A stretch of DNA of 36,820 nucleotides from Candidatus Omnitrophota bacterium. Lineage in GTDB: Bacteria > Omnitrophota > Gorgyraeia > JABMRN01 > RBG-13-46-9. The position numbers and the translations under genes are program-made. Location of the stretch: the NCBI GenBank assembly GCA_016782425.1, contig JADHYN010000003.1, forward strand, positions 1 through 36,820, written 5' to 3'. Below are positions 18,073 through 27,404 of the stretch, piece by piece. How positions within the stretch are numbered: the stretch's first letter is position 1; every line of letters begins with the position of its first letter. The notes under the pieces were generated by a model. The model saw only the letters and a list, made by a program, of their open reading frames with translations. It was not told the origin of the DNA and did no database searches.

Positions 18073-18216
18073 TTATTCGTCTCTTACAAATATTGTTTTT
18101 ACGCCTTTACCTATTCTTCTGGTATCCTTGCCGACGCCGCTAAAAGTTTCTCCGCAGCCGGTAATGACAAGAGTTGTAAAAATTAATGCCAATAATAATG
18201 CTACATATTTTTTCAT
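18073..18216 (-). CDS. Entericidin-like small lipoprotein
   Basis: 47 aa MKKYVALLLALIFTTLVITGCGETFSGVGKDTRRIGKGVKTIFVRDE*, RBS aagggggtacatt; below the ORF-track size cutoff. Confidence 0.75.
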   Translation of the reverse strand: MKKYVALLLALIFTTLVITGCGETFSGVGKDTRRIGKGVKTIFVRDE

Positions 18217-18788
18217 AATGTACCCCCTTGAGTTAATTGTTTTTCAACATATTGTTTAAGCAACTCCTTTGCAGGATCTATTGGCTGGTCCTTATATCTT
18301 ATTTCAAAATGAAGATGCGGTATAATGCCCCTCGAGTTGGCGTTACCGCTTTTGCCAACACATCCTATTATGCCACCCTGCCAGACCCATTGAGATTTTT
18401 TTATGGCTATCGTGTAGAGGTGGCCGTATCGCGTTTGCCATCCTCCCGGGTGATTTATTACGATAAGTTCCCCGTAGCCACTCGGGATAGAGAACGCTTT
18501 GGCCCAGCCGCTTTTGGAGGCGTAGACAGGGCTTTTTAATTTCGCCGCCAAATCCAACCCTTTGTGTTTTCTACCGCCTCTTCTTTTCGCGCCGAATTCA
18601 CCGTCCCCGTACACGTCGTTCCTGATAGGCAAATCCGCCGTAATTTCTATCTTCCTGTCTATCTCTATGGGCATTGCAAAATACGGTTCTTTTATCCTGT
18701 AAAACAACGGAAACAAAAAAGCCTGTATTGCAAATATAACTATTGCGATAAAGGAGATCGCGAGACATATTCTAAGGGGGCGTTTCAT
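18213..18788 (-). CDS. M23 family metallopeptidase
   Basis: 191 aa; HKGLDLAAKLKSPVYAS, GYGELIVINHPGGWQTRYGHL, PHLHFEIRY. Confidence 0.92.
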   Translation of the reverse strand: MKRPLRICLAISFIAIVIFAIQAFLFPLFYRIKEPYFAMPIEIDRKIEITADLPIRNDVYGDGEFGAKRRGGRKHKGLDLAAKLKSPVYASKSGWAKAFSIPSGYGELIVINHPGGWQTRYGHLYTIAIKKSQWVWQGGIIGCVGKSGNANSRGIIPHLHFEIRYKDQPIDPAKELLKQYVEKQLTQGGTL

Positions 18789-19465
18789 TGCTTGGCAATT
18801 ATTTTTTCGATATTCGACAATTTACCGTAACAAATCAGCGTATCATTTTGTAGTATCTGGTCGTTCGCCTTCGGTGCGGGAATCACACTATTTTTTCTCT
18901 CGATGGCTAGGACCAGTATATCGTTTTCCCTAAAACTGGAATCACTTAAAGTCTTGCCGAGATCCTGGCAATTTCCTTTTATACTTACCTCGGCTATTCC
19001 GTAGTCTTTGGCGATGCGCAATACTTCCTCAACGGGCCTTTTTTGGAAAGGCGGGCGCTTCTCCAGCCCGGATTCGATCTTGTCGTTTAGAAACTTCGTT
19101 ACCCCCTTGTGTGTCAGAATCTTGAATAATATGAATATGAGCAGTAAAACGATGCCTACGTTTGCCAAAAGGGGCATTATGTTGCTTCTGCCGAAGGATA
19201 TCACAACGGTTGTAATCACCGTTATGAAACCGGCGTTTCCCAGTATCATCAGAAATATGATTATTTTTCTGCGTATGTCGTTTTGCAGTACAAGCTCCGA
19301 ATCCTGGGTCGTAAATCCTGTGCCCGTAAATGCGGACAGGGCCTGAAAATGGGCTTTTTTCTCGTCGAGCCCGGTCATCCTTAAAGCCACGGTCGCTATC
19401 TTGACTACGAAAACCGATATTGCGATAATTAATATAACAGGAAGGGCAAAAATCAGATTGCTCAT
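18785..19465 (-). CDS. Membrane protein with C-terminal TrkA-C (RCK_C) domain
   Basis: ALSAFTGTGFTTQDSE TrkH-like segment, 3 TM helices, TrkA-C ending NDTLICYGKLSNIEKI. Confidence 0.8.
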   Translation of the reverse strand: MSNLIFALPVILIIAISVFVVKIATVALRMTGLDEKKAHFQALSAFTGTGFTTQDSELVLQNDIRRKIIIFLMILGNAGFITVITTVVISFGRSNIMPLLANVGIVLLLIFILFKILTHKGVTKFLNDKIESGLEKRPPFQKRPVEEVLRIAKDYGIAEVSIKGNCQDLGKTLSDSSFRENDILVLAIERKNSVIPAPKANDQILQNDTLICYGKLSNIEKIIAKQ

Positions 19466-19480
19466 GGACGCCTCCTCTAC

Positions 19481-19509
19481 AAAAAGAGCGGGTTAAGTAC
19501 CCGCGTTCT
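19481..19509 (-). terminator. Rho-independent terminator of corA
   Basis: GCGGGT(19488-19493)/ACCCGC(19499-19504) stem with TCTTTTTG on the minus strand. Confidence 0.7.
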
Positions 19510-19549
19510 TATCCCGCCACCAATCACTAACCACTTCTCGCAAAACTTT

Positions 19550-20521
19550 TTATAACCACTTTTTCTTTTTAAAGTATAAAAGCATTCCGCCTGCCAGGAT
19601 CGCCATGCCCGATAAGACGATAAAATACCCGTACCGCCATTCTAGCTCCGGCAAGAAACGGAAATTCATTCCGTAAATTCCAGTTATGAGCGTCAACGGC
19701 ATCATTATGGTGGCAATAATTGTCAGCACTTTCATGATCTCGCTTAATTTGTTGGATGTAACAGACAAGTATCCGTCCATGGCGCTGGCCAGCATGTCTC
19801 TGTAGGTATCCAGGTTATCGTTTATTCTTGCCAAAAGATCCGCAACGTCGCGGAAATATATGGAAAGCTTTGACGGTATGATCGGGTGGTAACCGCCTCT
19901 TGCAATAAAGTTCATGGTTTCCCGTTGCGGTCCGAGAATACGACGCAGGATCAAGACGTTCTCCTTCAAGTCGAAAATTTTATTAAGCAATTCTGAATCC
20001 GGTTTTTTAAACACCAAATCCTCCGCCTTTTGTATTTCTCCGTCTATTTTTTCCAGTATGGGAAAATAATTATCCACCAGCGCATCGGCCAGAAAGTAAA
20101 ATAGATACCCGGCCCCCCGTGACATGATATTTGTGTTTTTTAGGCATCTTTCCCATGTGCTTGTAATACTCGGGATAGGGCGTAGGTGAACCGTCACGAC
20201 ATAGTTTTCACCAATAAAACTGTCCACTTCAAGAGAGGTTGCCTTGTCCCTGTGGGAAGCCAGAATCGCAGCATGGAGAACGATGAAAAGATAGCGGTCG
20301 TATCGGTCAATCTTCGGACGCTGGATGGTTGTCATGCAGTCTTCAATGGCAAGAGGATGAAACTTAAAACCTTTCTCCAGAAGTGCCATGTCTTTCTGTG
20401 TAGGCTTTTGGACATCTACCCATAGAAGTTCTTCTTTTCCGCCCAGAGGCACAGTGATATGTTCTATATCCTTTACGATTTCGACGTCTTTGCCCTTTCC
20501 CAGTGTAATAGCTCTTATCAT
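19550..20521 (-). CDS. corA: Magnesium/cobalt transporter CorA
   Basis: 323 aa; terminal GIYGMNFRFLPE GMN motif and two TM helices. Confidence 0.95.
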   Translation of the reverse strand: MIRAITLGKGKDVEIVKDIEHITVPLGGKEELLWVDVQKPTQKDMALLEKGFKFHPLAIEDCMTTIQRPKIDRYDRYLFIVLHAAILASHRDKATSLEVDSFIGENYVVTVHLRPIPSITSTWERCLKNTNIMSRGAGYLFYFLADALVDNYFPILEKIDGEIQKAEDLVFKKPDSELLNKIFDLKENVLILRRILGPQRETMNFIARGGYHPIIPSKLSIYFRDVADLLARINDNLDTYRDMLASAMDGYLSVTSNKLSEIMKVLTIIATIMMPLTLITGIYGMNFRFLPELEWRYGYFIVLSGMAILAGGMLLYFKKKKWL

Positions 20522-20531
20522 GATTGAGACC

Positions 20532-20984
20532 TTATTTAGCGAGAAGCATGCTCGATACTATTTGGCTCACCGTTTTGCCGTCCGCTTTCCCCTTCGCCTT
20601 TTCCATAACAGCTTTCATTACCTTGCCCATTTCCTTTTTGCTGGTAACCCCGAGCTCCGATATCGTTTCCGTTATTATTTTCTTGAGCTCTTCTTCGGAT
20701 AATTGTTCGGGCATGTAGCCCAATAGTATCTCCAGTTCTTTCTTCTCCTTTTCTGCGAGGTCCTGCCTCTTGCCCTTCTCGAACTGCTCGATAGAGTCCC
20801 TGTGCTGTTTGACGTGGCGCTGGATAATCTTTAAAATATCCCCCTCGTCCAGCGCGCTTTTCTTCTGGTCTAACCGGGTTGTATTCATGTCCGATTTCAG
20901 CATCCTTAAAGTCGATACCTTGATCTTATCCTGTTTCTTTAAAGCGGCTTTACAATCATTTTCTATCCTTTCACCCAAGGACAT
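20532..20984 (-). CDS. GatB/YqeY domain-containing protein
   Basis: 150 aa; LRMLKSDMN, YMPEQLSEEELKKII, KKEMGKVMKAVMEKAKGKADGKTVSQIV. Confidence 0.95.
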   Translation of the reverse strand: MSLGERIENDCKAALKKQDKIKVSTLRMLKSDMNTTRLDQKKSALDEGDILKIIQRHVKQHRDSIEQFEKGKRQDLAEKEKKELEILLGYMPEQLSEEELKKIITETISELGVTSKKEMGKVMKAVMEKAKGKADGKTVSQIVSSMLLAK

Positions 20985-20994
20985 AGGTACCTCT

Positions 20995-21693
20995 TTATCT
21001 TTTTTTCTCGAGAGCCCTGGAAAGCCACACGCTTATTTCGTAGAGCACCAAAAGCGGAATCGCCAGAAGAACTTGCGTTATTACATCCGGCGGCGTTAAG
21101 AAAGCGGCCAGAATAAATAACAAAACGACAAAATACCTTCTTTTCCGCCTCAGCATCCGGGAATTCACCAGACCCAATCTTGTTAAAAGAACAATAAATA
21201 ACGGCGTCTCAAAAGCTATTGAGAAAGCCAGAATTAGGAAAACGCTGAAAGATATATATCTCGATACGGATATAAACGGCCTTATTAAATCCGAAGAAAA
21301 GCCGAGGAGAAAACTCATAGCGGCCGGCAGTGCGATAAAATATGATAAGGCCGCTCCGGCTGCGAACAAAAATATGCTTGAAACAAAATAGATGATAAAG
21401 ACACGCTTTTCTCTCATATCCAGGGCCACCCACACAAACCGCAAGAGGTTATATATAATTATAGGTGCGGATAGAACGATGCCGCCAAAAAGAGAAATCT
21501 TTAAATAAGAGAGAAACGCCTCTTCAGGGCTTATAAATACGAGAGGCTTTGCGTATTTCGCAAGGTACCCCAGGGTCTTCTCAGCGTATGTATATGAAAG
21601 AGCACTTAATGCAATTACCGAAATAATCGAAAAAAGCAGCCTTCTTCTTAATTCCTCCAGATGCGCGAAGATCGATTTTTTTTCATCAGCCAT
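20995..21693 (-). CDS. tatC: Sec-independent protein translocase TatC
   Basis: 232 aa; HLEELRRRLL, FALPAAMSFLLGF-like segment, ETPLFIVLLTRLGLV, AAFLTPPDVITQ. Confidence 0.96.
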   Translation of the reverse strand: MADEKKSIFAHLEELRRRLLFSIISVIALSALSYTYAEKTLGYLAKYAKPLVFISPEEAFLSYLKISLFGGIVLSAPIIIYNLLRFVWVALDMREKRVFIIYFVSSIFLFAAGAALSYFIALPAAMSFLLGFSSDLIRPFISVSRYISFSVFLILAFSIAFETPLFIVLLTRLGLVNSRMLRRKRRYFVVLLFILAAFLTPPDVITQVLLAIPLLVLYEISVWLSRALEKKR

Positions 21694-21720
21694 GTATTAC
21701 AAATCTTTGGCGCAGGATCT

Positions 21721-21888
21721 CTATTTGTCGCTCTTTTTATCATCTCTTTCGGATTCGCCGCTTGCCTTTTTGAATTCTCGGATCGCCTTTCCCAGGGCCC
21801 TGCCAATTTCGGGAAGCTTCGCGGCGCCAAATACCAAAAGCACGATCAGCAATATAAGAATAAGTTCCCAGAAACCTATAGTCGGCAT
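21721..21888 (-). CDS. tatA: Twin-arginine translocase TatA/E
   Basis: 55 aa [55 protein letters not shown]; below ORF-track cutoff. Confidence 0.93.
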   Translation of the reverse strand: MPTIGFWELILILLIVLLVFGAAKLPEIGRALGKAIREFKKASGESERDDKKSDK

Positions 21889-21889
21889 C

Positions 21890-22360
21890 TTAATCCCCTT
21901 TTTTTGAAAATATACGTTTGTACCACGGTCTATAATCTATAATAAGCTTCCCGGCAAGATGATCGACCTCATGCTGTATGGCACGCGCGGTTAAGCCGTG
22001 AAAAGTTTTCGTGCACTCTTTATCGTTTTCGTCGATATACGAAACCGTAATCTCCTCCGCTCTTCGGACATTTATGGATTTTTCCGGCACGCTGAGGCAG
22101 CCCTCCTCCAACGAAGAACTCCCCTTTTTTGCGGTAATCTTCGGATTGACCATTTTCAATAGTCCTTTACCCACATCCACGATGATGACCTTTTTGGAAA
22201 TGCCGACCTGAGGTGCGGCGAAGCCAATCCCCCCAGCCGCATACATTGTTGTAGCCATGTCCGAGGCAAGTTGCTTTTCGGTTTCGCCGAAGCCATTAAG
22301 CATTTCGCATTTTTTTCGCAATATGAAGTTGGGATGTTTTTTGATATTTAAATCTGACAT
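21890..22360 (-). CDS. def: Peptide deformylase
   Basis: 156 aa; [27 protein letters not shown]. Confidence 0.96.
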   Translation of the reverse strand: MSDLNIKKHPNFILRKKCEMLNGFGETEKQLASDMATTMYAAGGIGFAAPQVGISKKVIIVDVGKGLLKMVNPKITAKKGSSSLEEGCLSVPEKSINVRRAEEITVSYIDENDKECTKTFHGLTARAIQHEVDHLAGKLIIDYRPWYKRIFSKKGD

Positions 22361-22362
22361 GA

Positions 22363-22716
22363 TTACTTTTTTACGATTTTATTTTTGTCGTTGACGTATA
22401 CAATTTTCGTTTTGAGGTTCTGGACTTCCTTTGCCTCTACCAGCGCCTTGGATATAACGATTACAGTATCACCTGCTTCTCCGAGCCGTGCCGCCGGGCC
22501 GTACAACACGACCTCACCCGAATCTGCGCGCTCTTCTATTGCGTAAGTCTCGAACCGCGAACCGTTATTAAGGTTTAGAACCTGGACAATTTCGTTCGGA
22601 TAGATGTTGCTTGCTTCGAGGATCTTTTTATCTACCCCTATACTCCCCTGATAGTGAAGATCCGTTTTTGTGATACGGGCCTTATGGATTTTCGATTTGC
22701 ACATTATCCTGAGCAT
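22363..22716 (-). CDS. panD: Aspartate 1-decarboxylase
   Basis: 117 aa; KSKIHKARITKTDLHYQGSIGVD (Gly-Ser self-cleavage) and GPAARLGEAGDTVIV. Confidence 0.95.
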   Translation of the reverse strand: MLRIMCKSKIHKARITKTDLHYQGSIGVDKKILEASNIYPNEIVQVLNLNNGSRFETYAIEERADSGEVVLYGPAARLGEAGDTVIVISKALVEAKEVQNLKTKIVYVNDKNKIVKK

Positions 22717-22725
22717 GTATGATTC

Positions 22726-23058
22726 CTATTCTTCTATGATGTTTGTGAGATTTTTTCCGTCGAAATATAGCTTCTTTGTCTTCGAAAGGTAACCCGCATC
22801 AACCGGTAGAGATGAATATCGCCCGCGATAAACCCACTCTTCCCTTGCGCCGCCCCACCTTTTTTCGTCAGTTACATAATTTACCTGGTCCGGGTCTCCC
22901 CAGAGCTCTTTTACCTTGTCCTTTCTCATGCCGATCTTTACCGAATCGGTTCCGATGGGGCGTTTAATTATATCTTCGGGCGTGGGTATTTCCATGTCCG
23001 CGCACCCCGTGATACAGAAAAGATACGCAAACACCAATAATAGTTTTAACGTATTCAA
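22726..23058 (-). CDS. Lipoprotein, SmpA/BamE-like outer-membrane assembly fold
   Basis: VKIGMRKDKVKELWGDPDQVNYV; lipobox FCITGC. Start proposed as TTG at 23058 preceded by aaaggag. Confidence 0.65.
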   Translation of the reverse strand: MNTLKLLLVFAYLFCITGCADMEIPTPEDIIKRPIGTDSVKIGMRKDKVKELWGDPDQVNYVTDEKRWGGAREEWVYRGRYSSLPVDAGYLSKTKKLYFDGKNLTNIIEE

Positions 23059-23062
23059 TTTA

Positions 23063-23458
23063 TTATTCTCCTTTCTCGCCTTTCTCTTCCCCTTTTTCGT
23101 ACAACAGATCACAGAAAAATTTAAGAAACGTATTTTTATTATCTTCTTCAATTTTCGTGAATTCACACCCAATGTTGTAGGGAGCCCCGTCTTCGGAGGA
23201 GAGCTTTTTTTTCCACACGACCTTTGCCTTGGCGTGAATAGGGCTTGGGGTATTTGGTATCTCGATCTTGAGCTCGGTTTCGTCGTTTATGTTTATGCCT
23301 TCATCCTTGATTTCGAGCCTTAGCCCGTGGGGCGTGATATCCTTGGTTGTTGTTTGGCATATAACATTATTCTTGTTTATGAGGCGTATTTTTAAAGGAG
23401 TTTTAACCCTTAAATACCTTCTTCTTTCCTGACCAGGCTTTGTCATAAGAACCCCCAT
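23063..23458 (-). CDS. PilZ domain protein
   Basis: ERRRYLRVKTPLKIRL ... TKDITPHGLRLEI. Confidence 0.8.
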   Translation of the reverse strand: MGVLMTKPGQERRRYLRVKTPLKIRLINKNNVICQTTTKDITPHGLRLEIKDEGININDETELKIEIPNTPSPIHAKAKVVWKKKLSSEDGAPYNIGCEFTKIEEDNKNTFLKFFCDLLYEKGEEKGEKGE

Positions 23459-23492
23459 TTTTTTGACAGTATATCATAATTATAATGTAACG

Positions 23493-25784
23493 TCAAGGCG
23501 AAGCGCTATTTCGCTTCACACCGGCAAGCAAAAGCGCCAGGCTTACCAAGTTCAGCCCGGCAAGCAAGATACATGTTGTCGAAATGCCCACAATCGGCAC
23601 AAAAAACGAACTTAAAAGAAGCGCTCCGACAAAGGAACCGAGAAGATCTACGGCATAGGTTATACCTGCTGTTTTTCCTATCGCGCCGCTACTCCCAAAA
23701 CATATCTTATTAGCCAGCGGATATTGGATTCCGCCGACAAAACCCGCTATAAACGGCAGTACCGCGAAGATATTCGCGCCAAGCCCCCGAGATACCCCCC
23801 CAAACGGTGATGAAGCAAAAACCTTGAAAGCGAGAAGTAATATGAGGGGATAAATAAAAACAAAAACCTGCACAATAGTGTACGTTTTGTATGGGCGTGA
23901 AATCGTCGTCAGCTTACGTGTTATGTAAAGACTGCCCAGATACAGGCCGAACATAAACGAAGTTATAATAATCCCGATTTTATAGTAAAGGTATCCATAT
24001 ATGATCTGGAAAGCCAGGACTATGAGTATCTCGAACGAAATTTCGCTTAGGCCGGTTGTGCCGAGGGCCAAAAGTGTTGCTTCCCTTCGGAAGTTTTTCG
24101 TGCGGCGTCTGGTAAGAAAGACGATGAATAATAAAGCGAAAAAGAAAAACGTCCCACACAAGAGGACTTTCCGTGTGAAAAACATGAAAAATTTTGAAAG
24201 TTGAAAACTGAAATAAGTGCTCCACAAGACCATGTCGTAGAAATAAGATACTGGATAAAAATCCATATTCTTCCGCACACCCCCGGCTTGATTTATGGCC
24301 CGATACAGATAATCGATTCTCTCGTCCGACAGCTTGGAAAATAAATAATAGTCGCGCACGTAGATTGTTTTTATGCCTCTTTGCTCAAGTCGTTTTATTA
24401 TATCCTCGGGGTTTAACGAAATCACTCCTTTTTTATTTGCAAGAATAAAATAAGCCGTATCCCCCGGAACAATCTTCACTTCCTGAAATTCGGCCCGCGC
24501 CGTCTCAAAAATAGTCTTCAGGAAAAGCGACTGTTCTCTACTCAAATAATTTTCACTCGAGCCGACGCTGAAACTGACCACTGCGTTTTCGCTGAGTATC
24601 TTTTTTACTTCCTTAAAGAATTCCTCGGTGTAGAATCTGTTGATTTGCGCCGTGTAGGGATTCGGTAAGTTTATAATGACTGCATCATACGACTTTTCGG
24701 TATCTTGTATGAAATGCCGGCCGTCTTCATTTATAATGTTTACCCTCGGATCATCAAGCCTGTAAAACGGTTCATTTTTTAGAAATTCTTTCGAGAGCGA
24801 TATTACCAGCGGGTCAAGCTCGACGTAATCTACCGTGCTTACCGGGTATTTTAGGATTTCCTGCATTATTTGCGTTGAACCCCCTCCGATAAGAAGCACA
24901 TCTTTAGGATCCGGGCAAAAAATAAGTGAAAAGTGGACGGCCTCTTCCGAGCTGAGAGGATCGTGCGAGCTAAAGAGGAAGAGGCCATTATTAAAGAAGT
25001 TAAATTGCGTATCTTTCTCGGTTACCGTTATCCGGCCGTATATGGAATCGGTGCTTTTGAGAACTTTAAAACCTGCCCATTTGAACTCGAGAGATTTTTT
25101 GTCCATAAGTTCAATTTTTCCGGAAATCGCAAAAACAGCCAAGAGGAAAATCAGTAATAGCGAAATTGTTTTTAAATACTTTTCATTTTGAGCGGACTGA
25201 CGCGGCAATATGAACGCGGCCGAAAGCAGGTTTAAAAAAGACAGCATGAAAGCAATTTGCAGGGCTCCGAAATATCGAATCAGCACCAGACTTGTTACGG
25301 TCCCACCTATCATGGCGCCGATCGCCTCTAGGGTGTAGACACGGCCGATTCCCACGGCCGACGAGCTTTCGGAAATAATTTTACAGCCAAGCACAAAAAG
25401 AAACCCAAGTCCAAGAGAAATAGGGAACAGTGCCAGGCCGGAATTTGCAAGAAACGCCGGTAGTCCTATTATCTCGCCCACGCCAACACCAAAGAGCGTT
25501 CTTGTGATACGTACAAAAATAATGCTGGAAGGTATAAGGATGCTGAGTAGAACCTGAACCGCGGAAAATAAAGGCAATTTCCTGTCTATTTTATCGGCGA
25601 AGATGCTGCCCAAAAAACCGCTTCCTACCGCCCCGCCGAGAAGCCACAAGGCCAGTATGAAACCGAACGAGAGTTCATTCCCGTAAAAAGCGGTAAATAG
25701 CTCGCGGATCAATATGATCTGGCTGGATATGGCAGTTATGCCGATTACAAGAAGTGAATAAATGGTGGTTTTTTTTACGCCCAT
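23493..25784 (-). CDS. Membrane-fused spermidine synthase-like protein
   Basis: 763 aa; multiple TM helices flanking DVLLIGGGSTQIMQEILKYPVSTVDYVELDPLVISLSKEF and EDGRHFI. Confidence 0.85.
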   Translation of the reverse strand: MGVKKTTIYSLLVIGITAISSQIILIRELFTAFYGNELSFGFILALWLLGGAVGSGFLGSIFADKIDRKLPLFSAVQVLLSILIPSSIIFVRITRTLFGVGVGEIIGLPAFLANSGLALFPISLGLGFLFVLGCKIISESSSAVGIGRVYTLEAIGAMIGGTVTSLVLIRYFGALQIAFMLSFLNLLSAAFILPRQSAQNEKYLKTISLLLIFLLAVFAISGKIELMDKKSLEFKWAGFKVLKSTDSIYGRITVTEKDTQFNFFNNGLFLFSSHDPLSSEEAVHFSLIFCPDPKDVLLIGGGSTQIMQEILKYPVSTVDYVELDPLVISLSKEFLKNEPFYRLDDPRVNIINEDGRHFIQDTEKSYDAVIINLPNPYTAQINRFYTEEFFKEVKKILSENAVVSFSVGSSENYLSREQSLFLKTIFETARAEFQEVKIVPGDTAYFILANKKGVISLNPEDIIKRLEQRGIKTIYVRDYYLFSKLSDERIDYLYRAINQAGGVRKNMDFYPVSYFYDMVLWSTYFSFQLSKFFMFFTRKVLLCGTFFFFALLFIVFLTRRRTKNFRREATLLALGTTGLSEISFEILIVLAFQIIYGYLYYKIGIIITSFMFGLYLGSLYITRKLTTISRPYKTYTIVQVFVFIYPLILLLAFKVFASSPFGGVSRGLGANIFAVLPFIAGFVGGIQYPLANKICFGSSGAIGKTAGITYAVDLLGSFVGALLLSSFFVPIVGISTTCILLAGLNLVSLALLLAGVKRNSASP

Positions 25785-26908
25785 ATTCCCGCAATCTTGT
25801 GACCGCAGAATTTACATTTTGAGTTTACGATATTATTCTCTAACACGAAATATCCGACGCGATGAATGAGCACCTTTTTGCAGTGCGGGCAATGTGTGTC
25901 ACTTGCCTGTACCTCCGGAACATTCCCCATATATACATAATTCAGGCCCACATCCTCTGCTATTTTTTTTGCGTTTTTCAACGTTGCAAGCGGTGTAGGA
26001 GGTAAGTTCTTAAGCTTATACATCGGCCAGAAACGCGAAAAGTGTAGAGGTGTATCCCTGCCCAGGTTTTCTTTAATCCAGGCGCACATCTTTCTTATCA
26101 TGTCCGGGTCGTCATTCAACGTCGGGACAACGAGGTTTGTTATTTCCACCCATACCCCTTTTTCCCTTGTCATTTTTATAGTATCAAGAAGGGGTTTGAG
26201 TCTTTCCCCGCACACTTCCTGGAGATATTTGTCGTCAAAACCCTTTAGGTCGATATTTGCCGCGTCTATTACCCCGCATAACTCTCCGAGCGGAGTCGGA
26301 TTAATATAACCGGCAGTTACCCATATGTTTTTTACATTGTGCGCCTTTGCTAATTTCGCCGTATCCAGCATGTATTCGTAAAAAACGATCGGTTCCGAGT
26401 AGGTATAAGCTATGGATCTGCAATGACGTTTTCTGGTAAGTTTTATGACGTCATGGCTTGAGAGGTACGTGTTAGTTGTATTTTCGGGATATTCCTGCGA
26501 TATTTGCCAGTTCTGACAGAACTTGCAGCGGAGATTGCAACCGGCCGTAGCAATGCTAATCGATTTCGACCCGGGCAACATGTGATAGATCGGTTTTTTC
26601 TCTATCGGGTCGACATGAATGGAACACGGAAACTCGTAAACCAGCGTATAAAGCTTTCCCTCCTTCGGTTCACGGACTCTACAGAAACTTCTATCCCCGT
26701 CTTTGAGAATGCATTGGTGGGGACATAAAATGCACATTACTGTATTTTTGTCGATTTTTTTGTAATAGAGAGCCTCTTTAGTGAAAGCCGTCGTTGCGGC
26801 AAAGGATTTCTCCCCAAGAGCCCTGTTTAGGAATTTCGTGCTCATTAAGGCGGCACAAAAAAGAGCGCCGCTTTTTATGAATTGTCGGCGGGTAATATGA
26901 GTGGGCAT
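25775..26908 (-). CDS. AmmeMemoRadiSam-system-type radical SAM enzyme with Tat-like leader
   Basis: MPTHITRRQFIKSGALF leader; MCILCPHQCILKDGDRSFCRVRE; ATAGCNLRCKFCQNWQISQ; C-terminal CPHCKK/CKFCGHK zinc ribbon. Confidence 0.88.
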   Translation of the reverse strand: MPTHITRRQFIKSGALFCAALMSTKFLNRALGEKSFAATTAFTKEALYYKKIDKNTVMCILCPHQCILKDGDRSFCRVREPKEGKLYTLVYEFPCSIHVDPIEKKPIYHMLPGSKSISIATAGCNLRCKFCQNWQISQEYPENTTNTYLSSHDVIKLTRKRHCRSIAYTYSEPIVFYEYMLDTAKLAKAHNVKNIWVTAGYINPTPLGELCGVIDAANIDLKGFDDKYLQEVCGERLKPLLDTIKMTREKGVWVEITNLVVPTLNDDPDMIRKMCAWIKENLGRDTPLHFSRFWPMYKLKNLPPTPLATLKNAKKIAEDVGLNYVYMGNVPEVQASDTHCPHCKKVLIHRVGYFVLENNIVNSKCKFCGHKIAGIWA

Positions 26909-26916
26909 ATGCAATA

Positions 26917-26970
26917 AACCCAGCACTACTTTTTCGAACGTATTTTAAAAAGAAAAATTAGTGCTGGGTT
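26917..26970 (-). terminator. Hairpin/terminator between the TIGR04073-like and radical SAM genes
   Basis: aacccagcacta (26917-26928) and tagtgctgggtt (26959-26970), perfect 12 bp; weak U tract. Confidence 0.5.
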
Positions 26971-26987
26971 GTGTTAGAATCGGATTT

Positions 26988-27347
26988 TTACTCTACGTTT
27001 ATGTCGGCTTGCATCATCGGTCCTTTGTCGGGTGCTATCGGAGCCGTGACGACATCGGTAACACCTGAAGCCGTTCTTGCCATGGCTTTCAATGTTCCCT
27101 GGAAGGTGCCAGCCAAAAGACCCCATATAGGGTTGTTAGATTCCTTTGTTATGTCAACTACCCTTTTTGGAAGCTCAGTCCAGCCGAACAGAATGTTTTT
27201 GGTTCCTCTGGCAGCCTTGCTGCCGACATCCAAGCGATACGAAACAATTTCGTCTTCGACAGTAGTCGCACCCGTGTCAGCATATAAGAGAGCCGAAGGT
27301 ACCGCGAGAATTAAAATAGTTAAAACCGTTCCCAAAAATTTCTTCAT
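26988..27347 (-). CDS. TIGR04073-like exosortase-system-associated protein (paralog 1)
   Basis: Signal peptide plus KAARGTKNILFGWTELPKRVVDI; matches the family pattern recalled as K-RGxxNIxxGWxELPK. Confidence 0.75.
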   Translation of the reverse strand: MKKFLGTVLTILILAVPSALLYADTGATTVEDEIVSYRLDVGSKAARGTKNILFGWTELPKRVVDITKESNNPIWGLLAGTFQGTLKAMARTASGVTDVVTAPIAPDKGPMMQADINVE

Positions 27348-27404
27348 TATTCACCCCCTTCATAAATCTTCAATATATAATTACACGATAAGTGTATCAT
27401 AAAG

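Noticed and set aside
21648-21942. ORFs 21648-21830 (-), 21661-21942 (+) and 21692-21907 (+)
   Set aside because: Wrong frames across the genuine 55-aa tatA gene at 21721-21888.
24001-25191. ORFs inside the spermidine synthase-like CDS on both strands
   Set aside because: Overlapped entirely by a 763-aa ORF with clear domain signatures.
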